DNA from: Planctomycetota bacterium
GTDB taxonomy: Bacteria; Planctomycetota; UBA1135; GCA-002686595
NCBI GenBank assembly: GCA_020638835.1
Contig: JACKHV010000001.1
Span: 992,001 to 1,056,000, forward strand
Length of the DNA stretch: 64,000 nt
Reading direction: 5' to 3'
The translations under genes were made by a program, and so were the position numbers. Under the pieces are notes generated by a model. That model searched no databases and had not been told where the DNA came from. It saw nothing but the letters and a program-made list of their open reading frames with translations. Within the stretch, counting starts at the first letter, position 1; each line of letters starts with the position of its first letter. Below, one piece after another: positions 25,221-33,553 of this stretch.

Positions 25221-26438
25221 TCAGACCGCGTTCGCGAGCACCGCCTCGAGGCGGCAAAGGTGCGCGTCGCGCGAGAAGGCCGACGCGACGTGGTCGCGCG
25301 CTCTCGCGCCGACCCGGTCCGCGAGCTGCGCGTCGCCGAGGTACGCGTCGAGCGCGCTCGCGAAGGCCGCGGCGTCGCGGTTCCGCACGCAGGAACCCGT
25401 CTCGCCGTCGGCGAGCCAGTCGACGACGCCGCCGACCTCGAAGGCGACGACGGGATTCGCGTGCGCGGCGGCTTCGAGCCCGACGAGGCCGAAGGGTTCG
25501 TCCCAGACCGACGGGAAGGCGACGACGCGCGCGCGGCGGTAGAGCGTCTCGACCGCGCCGGGACCCTGCCAGCCCGCGAAGCGCACGCGGTCCGCGAGCC
25601 CTTCGTCGCGCGCCTTGCGCTCGAGCCACTCGCGCGCGGGCCCTTCGCCGGCGACCACGCAGCGGAACGGCTGCGCGAGCGCGCCGAGCGCCGTGATCAG
25701 GTAGTCGACGCCCTTGTCGGGCAGCGTCAGGCGCGCGGGGCAGAAGACGAGCGGATCGTCGTGCTCGAGGAAGGCCGCGAGGTCCGCGTCGAGCGCCTCG
25801 GCCGGCAGCTCTTCGCTCGACGAGCGTGTGAAGTAGGGGATCGTGTGCACGCGATCCGGCGCGCAGCCGGCGAGGACCAGCTGGTCGCGCATGTACCGCG
25901 ACGCGCAGACGAGACCCGCCGCGCGACCGTGGCGCGCGACGTCGTCGAGGCGCGCGGCGAGCGTCGCGAGCGGACGGCGCAGCGCGAGGCCGCCGTCGCG
26001 CTTGAAGCCCGAGCAGCCAGCGCCGAGGTAGTAGCGCTCGAGGCAGCGCAGTCCGAGCGCTTCGCGGCAGTTCGTGCCGTCCTCGTGCACCTTGTTCATG
26101 CCGGGGCAGAACAGCGTGTGGTCCTGCACGTGGCGCACGAGCGGCGCGGCGGAGGCGAGCGCGTCGAAGGCGCGCGGCGCGAGCGAGGAGAGCAGGTAGA
26201 CGACGTCAGCGGCCTGTCCGCGCACTGCGGCGCGCAGCGCGTCGCACTCGCCGCGCGTCGGACGGTCCGCGCCGAGCGCCGGCAGGCAGGTACGCGCCGC
26301 ATCAGCGTCCTGCTCACCCGCCGCGCAGTAGACGTGCACCTCGTGCCCGCGCTCCGCCAGGCCGCGCGCGACGGCCCCGGCGTAGCGCTCCGACCCGCCG
26401 ATCAGGTCGAAGCGCTTGGTGACGAGCGCGAGGCGCAA
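25221..26438 (-). CDS. GT4-type glycosyltransferase
   Basis: The 405-residue protein starts 'MRLALVTKRFDLIGGSERYAG', a GT4 loop with G-G-S-E. A cysteine cluster near residues 110-145 (F-C-P-G, later N-C-R-E, R-C-L-E, G-C-S-G) parallels that of two glycosyltransferases at 3578-6261. The donor half has 'CPARLTLPDKGVDYLI' and 'VAFPSVWDEPFGLVGLEAAA' with the E-x7-E motif. It ends 7 bases from the GT2 gene, tail to tail. Its start lies just 4 bases after the stop of rho on the same strand, so it may be read from the coaE-rho transcript. Confidence 0.85.
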   Translation of the reverse strand: MRLALVTKRFDLIGGSERYAGAVARGLAERGHEVHVYCAAGEQDADAARTCLPALGADRPTRGECDALRAAVRGQAADVVYLLSSLAPRAFDALASAAPLVRHVQDHTLFCPGMNKVHEDGTNCREALGLRCLERYYLGAGCSGFKRDGGLALRRPLATLAARLDDVARHGRAAGLVCASRYMRDQLVLAGCAPDRVHTIPYFTRSSSEELPAEALDADLAAFLEHDDPLVFCPARLTLPDKGVDYLITALGALAQPFRCVVAGEGPAREWLERKARDEGLADRVRFAGWQGPGAVETLYRRARVVAFPSVWDEPFGLVGLEAAAHANPVVAFEVGGVVDWLADGETGSCVRNRDAAAFASALDAYLGDAQLADRVGARARDHVASAFSRDAHLCRLEAVLANAV

Positions 26439-26442
26439 GGCG

Positions 26443-27897
26443 TCAGGATCCGATGGAGAGCAGGAACTCGCCGTTGACCTGCGTCTTGCGCATCTTCTGG
26501 ATCAGCATCTCCATCGCCTCGACCGGGTCGAGCTCGTTGAGGACCTTGCGCAGCATCCAGACGCGGCGCATCTCTTCTTCCTCGAAGAGCAGTTCTTCCT
26601 TCCGCGTGCCCGAGCGGTTGATGTCGATCGCGGGGAAGATGCGGCGGTCGGAGAGGCGGCGTTCCAGCACGATCTCCATGTTGCCGGTGCCCTTGAACTC
26701 CTCGAAGATCACTTCGTCCATCTTCGAGCCGGTCTCGATCAGCGCCGTGCCGAGGATCGTCAGCGAACCGCCGCCCTCGATGTTGCGCGCGGCGCCGAAG
26801 AAGCGCTTCGGCATCTGCAGCGCGGTGGCCTCGATGCCGCCGGAGAGCAGCTTGCCGTTCGACGGCGCCTCGATGTTGCAGGCGCGCGCGAGGCGCGTGA
26901 TCGAGTCGAGCAGGATCACCACGTGGCGACCGGCTTCGACCATCGACTTCGCCTTCTCGATGACGCGTTCGGCGACCTGGATGTGGCGCCACGCGGGTTC
27001 GTCGAAGGTCGAGGAGATGACTTCGTGCTTGTCGCCGGGGACCGAGCGCTGGAAGTCGGTGACTTCCTCGGGGCGCTCGTCGAGCAGCAGCACGATCAGG
27101 TGCGCGTCGGGCGCGTTGACCACGATCGACTTCGCCAGCATGTGCAGCAGCACGGTCTTGCCGGTGCGCGGCGGCGCGACGATCAGGCCGCGCTGACCGC
27201 GCCCGATCGGCGTGATCAGGTCGACGATGCGCATCTCGAGCGGGTTGTCGTCGGCGCCTTCGAGGATGATGCGCTGCTCCGGGTAGATCGGAACGAGTTC
27301 CTTGAACGGAACGCGCGTCTCGAGCGCCGCGGGCTCGTCGCCGTCGATCGCCTCGACGGTCTGGAGGCAGAGGTACTTCTCTTCGGCGGTCGGCGCGCGC
27401 AGCTCGCCGCGCACGGTCATGCCGCCTTCGAGCTGGTACTCCCTCACCAGCGAGGGCGGGACGTAGACGTCCTCCTGGCTGGCGGTGTAGTCGTTGTGCG
27501 GGAAGCGCAGGAAGGCGTGCCCTTCGGCGACGACCTCGAGCAGGCCTTCCGCGACCACCGGGACGTGCCCGTAGAGGCGCGTCTTGCAGATCGCCCAGGT
27601 CACGTCACGCCGGTTGCGCGTGTCGTTCTCGAGGGCCTTCGACTTGTTCGCGAGCTCGACGAGCTCGGCGACCGAGAGCTCGTGCAGCTCGGAGAGTTCC
27701 GTCGCCTTCGCCTTCGTCTTGCGCGTGGGCTTGGGGAGCGTCGCGACGTGTTCCTTCAGCGCGGCTTCGTCGAGGTCTGCCGGCAGCGCGTCGTAGTCGA
27801 GGCGCACCGGGCCGTCCTGGCCCTGCTGGGGGGCCTGGTAGCCCTTCTTCTGGAACTGTCGCTTGAACTTCTGCCGCTTCTTGTGGGCGACCGCCAT
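26443..27897 (-). CDS. rho: Transcription termination factor Rho
   Basis: Hexameric RNA-dependent ATPase that ends transcription. At 484 residues it is about 65 longer than E. coli Rho, because of a basic, Lys/Arg/Gln-rich N-terminal extension (1-70). The Rho N-terminal helical domain begins at about residue 70 ('LHELSVAELVELANK'), the cold-shock-like RNA-binding domain follows at about 110-185 ('GHAFLRF', 'DVYVPPSLVREYQL'), and the ATPase starts at about 225. Walker A reads 'APPRTGKT' (241-248), Walker B is 'VVILLDSITRLARA', and the Q-loop and R-loop segments ('SGGIEATAL', 'GGGSLTILGTALIETGSKMD') are intact. The ATG at 27897 is 47 bases behind coaE. Confidence 0.96.
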   Translation of the reverse strand: MAVAHKKRQKFKRQFQKKGYQAPQQGQDGPVRLDYDALPADLDEAALKEHVATLPKPTRKTKAKATELSELHELSVAELVELANKSKALENDTRNRRDVTWAICKTRLYGHVPVVAEGLLEVVAEGHAFLRFPHNDYTASQEDVYVPPSLVREYQLEGGMTVRGELRAPTAEEKYLCLQTVEAIDGDEPAALETRVPFKELVPIYPEQRIILEGADDNPLEMRIVDLITPIGRGQRGLIVAPPRTGKTVLLHMLAKSIVVNAPDAHLIVLLLDERPEEVTDFQRSVPGDKHEVISSTFDEPAWRHIQVAERVIEKAKSMVEAGRHVVILLDSITRLARACNIEAPSNGKLLSGGIEATALQMPKRFFGAARNIEGGGSLTILGTALIETGSKMDEVIFEEFKGTGNMEIVLERRLSDRRIFPAIDINRSGTRKEELLFEEEEMRRVWMLRKVLNELDPVEAMEMLIQKMRKTQVNGEFLLSIGS

Positions 27898-27944
27898 GAG
27901 TGCGTCCGTCGGTGGGGTGGAGTCGAGCGAGTCCGGGGAGCGCG

Positions 27945-28580
27945 CTAGCGGCGCAGCCCTTCGGCCGCGAGGATCTCGCGGACCGCGGACTCGAGTTCGG
28001 AAGGCTCGCCGCGGTTGTCGATCACGTAGCGCGCGCGGGCACGCTTCGCGGACTGCGGGAGCTGCGTGGATTCCCTGCGCGCCACTTCGCCGGGTTCCCA
28101 GCCTCGGTTCGCCACGGCGCGCGCGTCGCGCACGTCGGGCTCCGAGTCCACGTAGACCAGGAAGTCGCACTCTTGGACGAGGCCGTGGTGGGCGTCGTTC
28201 TCGAGCAGCAGGGGGACGTCGAGGACGATGGGGCCGCGCCCGGCGGCGCGCGCATCGTCCAGCTCGGCCCTCATCCTGGCACGGACGGACGGATGGATCC
28301 AGCTCTCGAGCCGGCGCTTCGCCTCGGGATCGCGGAAGACCCGCTCGGCGATCGCGGCGCGGTCCGGGGCGCCGTCCGGCCCCAGGACGCCTGCTCCGAA
28401 GGCCTCGACAAGCCGCGCTCCCAACTCCGGCGACTGCAGCGCGGCCCGCGCGTGCCGGTCCGCGTCGATCACGACGCCGTCGGAACCGGCCAAGAGGCGT
28501 GCCGCCAGCGACTTCCCGGAGGCGATGCCGCCGAGCACGCCGATCGTCGGACCGCCGCGGCGGGGAGGGAGACTGTTCAA
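27945..28580 (-). CDS. coaE: Dephospho-CoA kinase
   Basis: Catalyses the last step of coenzyme A synthesis, phosphorylating the 3'-OH of dephospho-CoA. 'IGVLGGIASGKSLAARLL' is the P-loop, 'VVIDADRHARAAL' the D-A-D-x-x-x-R/H substrate motif, and 'PIVLDVPLLLEND' plus 'DFLVYVDSEPDVRDAR' the remaining CoaE signatures. Two in-frame options exist; the longer one from 28679 adds about 33 low-complexity residues. I favour TTG at 28580, which starts 15 residues before the P-loop and gives a 211-residue product of the family's usual length. It is first in a coaE-rho unit on the minus strand, a linkage seen in other bacteria. Confidence 0.88.
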   Translation of the reverse strand: MNSLPPRRGGPTIGVLGGIASGKSLAARLLAGSDGVVIDADRHARAALQSPELGARLVEAFGAGVLGPDGAPDRAAIAERVFRDPEAKRRLESWIHPSVRARMRAELDDARAAGRGPIVLDVPLLLENDAHHGLVQECDFLVYVDSEPDVRDARAVANRGWEPGEVARRESTQLPQSAKRARARYVIDNRGEPSELESAVREILAAEGLRR

Positions 28581-28898
28581 GGGGCCCTGAGTTCGAGAAA
28601 CCGGCGCGGCCGGGGGCGGTAGCTCGGGGCCCGGGGTGCTCGCGCTCCGGCGGCTCCGCGCGCTCCGGGCGCGGGGCACAGGTTACGGCACCCCGCGGGG
28701 GGGTCAAGGCGTCCGGTTTCCCCTGGACGCACGGCGTCCCGGTCGGGTATCAACATGCGCCGCGCGTCCTCGCCGCGACCCTCCGGGGCGCCCGCGAGTC
28801 GTCGCGCGGTTCCCCTCAGCCCGTCGGGCCGCTCTTCCCCCAGAGCGCCGCAATCCCCATCCCCTCCGAGACTTCTGGACCCCCAGAGGACCCCTCGT
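28581..28898. other. Divergent intergenic region between coaE and the BRCT-like gene
   Basis: About 318 bases without a supported gene. It should contain the coaE promoter (minus) and that of the gene at 28899 (plus). The last 70 bases before 28899 are C-rich and poor in G on the plus strand, which is the composition of Rho-loading (rut-like) leaders, but this is weak evidence. No clear -35/-10 pair and no long hairpin were seen. Confidence 0.4.
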
Positions 28899-30158
28899 AT
28901 GACTCACACTGCCCGCCGCGGCGCCGCGCGCGTCAACGTCGTCTGGTTCATCGCCGTGCTGGTCTTCGCCTTCATCGGCATCGGCCTCGCGATCGCCTCG
29001 AACAAGGACACCGAGAACATGCGCCTCGAGCGGGATGCCGCCTTCCAGGCCCGCGACGCCGCGGTCGGGAAGTTCGACACCGAGGTCCGCTGGCAGCGCA
29101 GCGTCAAGGAAGCCTTCGGCTGGTACGACGAGACCGACGAGGGCTCGCGCACCGACGTGCCGACCGCCGTCACCGACATCGCCGCGACGCGCGACGCCTT
29201 CGGCCTCGACAGCACGCTGACGACCGCCCAGCAGGTCCTGCGCGAGTCGGTCCCGGTCTACCGCGCCCGCGTGCGCCGCATCGCCGAGCTCGAGTCCGAG
29301 ATCGCGACCCTGCGCGCCGACGTCAATGCGAAGGCCGCCGCCCAGTCCACGCTCGCCGCCGAGAAGGACTCGACGATCTCGGACCTGAACCGTGAGCTGA
29401 CCGACCTGCGCCAGCAGTCGGCCAGCCGTCAGGCGGACCTCGAGGCGGAACTCGCCACGGTGCGCTCGGGCCTCGGCACCGCCGAGTCGCGCATCACGCA
29501 GCTGCGCAACGAGATGGACGACCAGCAGCGCCGCCACACCGCGGAACTCGCCGCCAAGACCGTGCGCCTCCAGGAGATGGGCAACAAGCTCGCCTTCCTG
29601 CGCGAGCCCGAGCAGGCCGACGGCCTGGTCCTCGAAGTCGACGAAGCGCTCAACCTGGCGTGGATCGACCTCGGCAAGAACGACCGCCTCTTCCGCGGCA
29701 TGCGCTTCCGCATCGTCGACGGCCGCCCCGGCCGCTCCGGCGAGTTCAAGGCGATGGCCGAAGTGACGCGGGTCGAGGCCGACATGGCCGAAGTGCGCCT
29801 CTACGAGCAGGCCGACCGCTTCAACCCGCCGGTCCCCGGCGACGTGATCTTCAACCCGCTGTACGACCCGCAAGGCGTGCGCAACGCGGTCTTCGTCGGT
29901 CGCTTCTCGGGCACCTACAACGAGAAGGAACTCGCCGCGCTGCTCAGCGAGATCCGCGTCAACATCCAGCCCTCGGTCGACAAGACGACGGACTACCTGA
30001 TCGTCGGCGCCGAGCTGTACTTCGACGAGGACGGCGAGCCGCTCGAAGAGCCGATCCAGCCCTCCGAGCTCGAGGAGTACAAGAAGGCGATCGCCGACGG
30101 CGTCCAGATCGTCCCGCTCAAGCAAGTCATCGAGTACTTCCGCAAGAGCAACGTCTGA
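28899..30158 (+). CDS. Membrane-anchored coiled-coil protein with BRCT-like C-terminus
   Basis: The 419-residue protein begins with a basic N-terminus and one transmembrane helix (about 13-33). A coiled coil covers about 40-60 and 110-215, with repeated Ala/Glu/Arg heptads. A beta-rich module follows (about 225-325, including G-D-V-I-F-N-P). The last 90 residues resemble a BRCT domain: 'FVGRFSGTYNEKELAALLSE', then 'SVDKTTDYLIVGAE', then 'KKAIADGVQIVPLKQVIEYF', which match the strand-helix-strand 'V-x-x-x-T-x-Y-L-[IV]-x-G' core and the final helix of the domain as in NAD-dependent DNA ligase. Positive charges before the helix suggest that the C-terminal part is exported, an odd place for a BRCT fold. 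Start is ATG 28899. It is probably monocistronic. Function unknown. Confidence 0.75.
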   Translation: MTHTARRGAARVNVVWFIAVLVFAFIGIGLAIASNKDTENMRLERDAAFQARDAAVGKFDTEVRWQRSVKEAFGWYDETDEGSRTDVPTAVTDIAATRDAFGLDSTLTTAQQVLRESVPVYRARVRRIAELESEIATLRADVNAKAAAQSTLAAEKDSTISDLNRELTDLRQQSASRQADLEAELATVRSGLGTAESRITQLRNEMDDQQRRHTAELAAKTVRLQEMGNKLAFLREPEQADGLVLEVDEALNLAWIDLGKNDRLFRGMRFRIVDGRPGRSGEFKAMAEVTRVEADMAEVRLYEQADRFNPPVPGDVIFNPLYDPQGVRNAVFVGRFSGTYNEKELAALLSEIRVNIQPSVDKTTDYLIVGAELYFDEDGEPLEEPIQPSELEEYKKAIADGVQIVPLKQVIEYFRKSNV

Positions 30159-30210
30159 TCGGCTTTCGGCGCGCCGGGTCTTCCTCCGGACGGCCCGCGC
30201 AGAGCATCAT

Positions 30211-30242
30211 GACGGGCGGGCGCCGCGAGGTGCCCGCCCGTC
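30211..30242 (+). terminator. Hairpin between the BRCT-like gene and tatC
   Basis: Twelve paired bases (30211-30222 with 30231-30242, one wobble) around an 8-base loop. No T-run follows, so it is either a Rho-type 3' end or an attenuating structure in the tatC leader. Confidence 0.5.
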
Positions 30243-30264
30243 CTCTCGTGTCGGACGCATCGCG

Positions 30265-31164
30265 ATGGAAGTGAGCGAAGAGAACGATCCGGTCGAAGCG
30301 TCGCGTATGACGCTCGGCGAGCACCTCGACGAGCTGCGGGTGCGCTTGATGCGTTCCGTGATCGCGCTCGGCCTCGTCCTCGCGGCGGCCTACGTCTTCT
30401 ACGAGCCGATCGTCGCCGTCGTGCTCCGCCCGTACCACCAGGCCGTCGCGAACCTCGAGGAGGACTGGGCGCAGATCCAGCTCGAGCGCTGGCAGGCGGA
30501 CGAGGGCGCGCCGCGCACGCGCTACTTCGTCACCGACGACCCGAACGACATGCGGCCGCTCGTACCGCTGCGCACCGACCCGCGCGCCGACAGCGCCAGC
30601 GCGGGGATCTTCTTCATCCTGCGCTGCTGCCTGTACTTCGCGCTCGCGGTCGCCGGGCCCTACGTGATCTGGCAGATGTGGCAGTTCGTCGCCGCGGGGC
30701 TCTACCCCTCGGAACGGCGCGCCGTCTACCGCACCTTCCCGTTCGCTGCCGGCCTGTTCGTCACCGGCGTGCTGTTCGGGTACTTCTACATGGTTCCGTA
30801 CGCCTACTACGCGCTGCCGGCGATGTCGCTGGAACAGCTGCAGTTCGACGGCGAGATCTCGAGCTACTTCCTGTTCCTGCAGAGCCTCTCGCTCGGGCTG
30901 GGCCTCGTCTTCCTGCTGCCGATCGTGATGCTGATGCTGTCGCGCACGGGCATCGTCGACGCGAACCGCTACGCGAGCTACCGCGGCCACTTCCTGGTCG
31001 GCGCGCTGATCTTCGCCGCGATCCTGACGCCGCCGGATCCGATGACGCAGATCATGATGGCGGCGCCGATGGTCGTGCTGTTCGAGGTGGGACGCCTGCT
31101 GGCGCTCGCCGCCGGGCCGCGCGAGCTGAACGGCGACTCCGAAGCGGAGGCGGACCCGTCGTGA
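30265..31164 (+). CDS. tatC: Sec-independent protein translocase TatC
   Basis: Core receptor of the twin-arginine translocase in the inner membrane, recognising RR signal peptides of folded proteins. 'MTLGEHLDELRVRLMRSVI' is the conserved N-terminal motif with the Glu needed for signal binding. Six transmembrane helices follow, with 'AGPYVIWQMWQFVAAGLYPSERR' matching the family motif (F-x-x-P-x-L-x-x-x-E-R). The periplasmic loop after the first helix is expanded by about 40 residues and holds several acidic residues. The ATG at 30265 begins a short acidic leader. cinA overlaps its last 4 bases. No tatA or tatB is in the window. Confidence 0.93.
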   Translation: MEVSEENDPVEASRMTLGEHLDELRVRLMRSVIALGLVLAAAYVFYEPIVAVVLRPYHQAVANLEEDWAQIQLERWQADEGAPRTRYFVTDDPNDMRPLVPLRTDPRADSASAGIFFILRCCLYFALAVAGPYVIWQMWQFVAAGLYPSERRAVYRTFPFAAGLFVTGVLFGYFYMVPYAYYALPAMSLEQLQFDGEISSYFLFLQSLSLGLGLVFLLPIVMLMLSRTGIVDANRYASYRGHFLVGALIFAAILTPPDPMTQIMMAAPMVVLFEVGRLLALAAGPRELNGDSEAEADPS

Positions 31165-32441
31165 CGAATCCCGCTGATCCGCGGCGCGGGCGCGCGGCGC
31201 TGGTCGCCGTGGGGGACGAGCTGGTGCGCGGCGAACAGCGCGACGCGAACCTCTCCTGGCTCGCCGAGCGCCTCGCGGAACACGACCTCTTGTGCGACGA
31301 GCTGCGGCTCATCGGCGACGACGAGGACGCGCTGGCCGACGCTCTGGCCGAGCTCTGTGAGACGCGCGAACTCGTCGTCACGACCGGCGGGCTCGGACCG
31401 ACGCTCGACGACGTGACGCGGCACGCGGCGGCGCGCGCGGCCGGGCGCGGGCTGGTGCGCGACGACGAGTCGCTCGCAGTGATCCGTGCGTTCTTCGAGA
31501 GCCGCGGCCGCGAGATGGCCGCTTCGAACGAGCGGCAGGCGTTGATGCCCGAAGGCGCCGTCGCGCTGCCGAATCCGGTCGGCACCGCGCCCGGCTTCCG
31601 CGTCCCCGTGCGCGGCGGCATGCTCGTCGTGCTGCCCGGGCCGCCGCGCGAGATGCAAACCGTCTACGCGACGGCGCTCGAGCCGTGGCTCGCCGGACGC
31701 GAGCGCGAAGGCGCGCGCGCGGGCACCAAGTTCCTGCTGCACGGCCTCTCCGAGTCGGTGTTCTCCGACATGGCGGGGGACTGGATGGAACGCGGCGCGA
31801 ACCCGCGCATGGGCGTGCTCGCCGGGCGCGGCATGTTGCAGGTCAAGTTCGAGGCGCGCGCCGCGCGTCCGTCGGAAGCGACCGCGATCCTCGACGCGCG
31901 CCGCGCCGAGTTCGCGGAACGCTTCGCGGAGTGGGTGCTGCACGAAGGGCGCGAGGACTCGATCGCCCCCGCGCTCGCGCGCTTCGTGATCGAGCACGGC
32001 CTGACCGTCGCGACCGCCGAGTCCTGCACCGGCGGGCTCGTCGCCGAGCTGCTGACGCGCGAAGCCGGCGTGTCGGCAAGCTTCCTGCAAGGCTTCGTGA
32101 CCTACTCGAACGCGTCCAAGACGAACGCGCTCGGCGTTCCTCCCGAGCTGATCGAGTCCGCCGGCGCGGTCAGCGAAGACGTCGCCGGGCGCATGGCGGC
32201 CGGCGCTGCGGAACGCGCGGGAACCGACCTCGCCGTCGCCGTCAGCGGCATCGCCGGACCGGACGGCGGGACGCCCGAGAAGCCCGTCGGAACGGTCTGT
32301 TTCGGCCTCTCCGCGCGCGGTGCGCTGACGACGCTGACGCGGCACTACCCGGCCCGGGGGCGCGAGTTCGTGCGCGAGTGGGCGGCGCAGGAAGCGCTCG
32401 TCCTGCTCTATCGCGCCGCACGCGAGCTGGCGCGAGCCTGA
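31161..32441 (+). CDS. cinA: CinA family nicotinamide-nucleotide amidase
   Basis: Cleaves nicotinamide mononucleotide and related pyridine nucleotides in NAD recycling; named after competence-damage induction in Gram-positives. The 426 residues comprise an N-terminal MoCF-like (COG1058) domain, about 1-170, with 'LVAVGDELVRGEQRDAN' and 'VVTTGGLGPTLDDVT', a middle linker, and the C-terminal amidase domain (about 255-420) with 'TVATAESCTGGLVAELLT', where Ser and Lys residues act in catalysis, and 'VAVSGIAGPDGGTPEKPVGTV'. Both domains are complete. It starts at a GTG in a 4-base overlap with tatC, so both genes are co-translated. The stop is followed by about 110 bases before tRNA-Gln. Confidence 0.93.
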   Translation: MTNPADPRRGRAALVAVGDELVRGEQRDANLSWLAERLAEHDLLCDELRLIGDDEDALADALAELCETRELVVTTGGLGPTLDDVTRHAAARAAGRGLVRDDESLAVIRAFFESRGREMAASNERQALMPEGAVALPNPVGTAPGFRVPVRGGMLVVLPGPPREMQTVYATALEPWLAGREREGARAGTKFLLHGLSESVFSDMAGDWMERGANPRMGVLAGRGMLQVKFEARAARPSEATAILDARRAEFAERFAEWVLHEGREDSIAPALARFVIEHGLTVATAESCTGGLVAELLTREAGVSASFLQGFVTYSNASKTNALGVPPELIESAGAVSEDVAGRMAAGAAERAGTDLAVAVSGIAGPDGGTPEKPVGTVCFGLSARGALTTLTRHYPARGREFVREWAAQEALVLLYRAARELARA

Positions 32442-32554
32442 GCCCGGCGCGGCCCCCAAATTCCTCCGCTTCGAGCGCGCGAGGGCTTTTCCCGGGCAGA
32501 GGTCGCTGCTATCTTGTCGCGCCTTCGGAGCCCCGCTCAGGGGATTCCGGCCTT

Positions 32555-32629
32555 TACCCCGTGGTGTAATTGGCAACACAACTGGTTTTGGTCCAGTCAT
32601 TCCAGGTTCGAGTCCTGGCGGGGTAACCA
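32555..32629 (+). tRNA. tRNA-Gln (anticodon UUG)
   Basis: A complete cloverleaf: acceptor stem TACCCCG (32555-32561) pairs perfectly with CGGGGTA (32619-32625), discriminator A at 32626, and CCA at 32627-32629 is encoded. The anticodon stem ACTGG/CCAGT encloses the loop TTTTGGT with anticodon TTG at 32588-32590, which reads CAA/CAG. The D-arm region carries TGGTGTAATTGGCAACA and the T-arm CCAGG-TTCGAGT-CCTGG. Body length is 72 bases. Confidence 0.95.
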
Positions 32630-32823
32630 CCTCCCTCGCGTGCCGCGCGGCCTCCCGCGCCCGCCGCGAGCCCGCGCGACGGCGCGCTTCGACGGCACTC
32701 GCGACGGCTCCCGCGCGCCGCTTCTTCCGCCCTCCGGGGAAGAGGTCCGCTCGCGCTTCGTCCGAAGGGCGCGCCGCGAGTAGCCTGTGGCGAACCCGTC
32801 CGCCGATCCGGAAGGAAGAAGCC

Positions 32824-33546
32824 ATGCCCGCCCTCACGCGCTGCCTGCGTCCGCTCGCCCTCGCGTTCCTCGTCGCCCTCGCTCCCGCCGCCGCCGCGGA
32901 GGGTCTCGTGCAGCTCAGCTTGCACGGTGAGCTCTCGGAAGCCGGCGGCGCCTTCGTGCAGGTCGAGGTCGACGTCTGGCACGACACGGAGCTGCGACGA
33001 CACGACCTGCACGCGCACCTCGCGCAAGGCACCTCGGCGCACGAGCTCGCCGATCTGCTCGCAACGCGGCTCACCGAAGCCGGCGTCCAGGTGCGCTACT
33101 CCGAGGCGGACTCGGCGAAGGACGCCGCCGCGCAGCTCTTCATCGAGCACACGACCGCGCTGAACCTGCGTCTCGGCTTCGGCCTGTGGGGCGAGGTGAC
33201 GACCTGCGAGGAAGCGCCGAAGTGGATCCGGCTCGTCGAGCCGCAGCTCGCCAAGGGCGCAGCACGGATCGACCTGACGGCGACGACCTACCACGAACAC
33301 TTGAAGCAGCCAGGCCGCTTGAAGCTGTCGCTGCCGCTCACGAAGGACTCGAACACGGCGTCGATCTCGCAGGACTTCTCGCGGCTCGCCGCGGAGAATC
33401 ACTGGGTGGGCGAGCGCCCGAGCCCGGACCGCTGGACGCCGCTGCGCTCGGAGCTGGGGGCCGCGGTGATCGCGTGCAACATCCGCTGCGAGTCACCCGA
33501 GGCCGACTGGCGCCTCGAGGTCCAGCTGACCGTGCCCGGCGAGTAG
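32824..33546 (+). CDS. Secreted protein of unknown function
   Basis: 240 residues with a clean signal peptide (about 1-24: 'LAFLVALAPAAAAEG', AxA cleavage). The mature part is about 215 residues of alternating strands and a few helices, with three cysteines (one in 'EVTTCEEAPK', two in 'ACNIRCESPE'), so a disulfide is possible. I recognise no family. A strong purine-rich GGAAGGAAG sits 8-16 bases before the ATG. It ends 7 bases from the converging sulfatase-like gene. Export to the periplasm is likely; anything further would be guesswork. Confidence 0.75.
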   Translation: MPALTRCLRPLALAFLVALAPAAAAEGLVQLSLHGELSEAGGAFVQVEVDVWHDTELRRHDLHAHLAQGTSAHELADLLATRLTEAGVQVRYSEADSAKDAAAQLFIEHTTALNLRLGFGLWGEVTTCEEAPKWIRLVEPQLAKGAARIDLTATTYHEHLKQPGRLKLSLPLTKDSNTASISQDFSRLAAENHWVGERPSPDRWTPLRSELGAAVIACNIRCESPEADWRLEVQLTVPGE

Positions 33547-33553
33547 CCGGCGC

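Noticed and set aside
32521..32552. Inverted repeat just ahead of tRNA-Gln as a T-box or other leader
   Set aside because: The pairing (CCCC/GGGG with flanking partial matches) is short and lacks any T-box sequence; probably incidental in GC-rich DNA.
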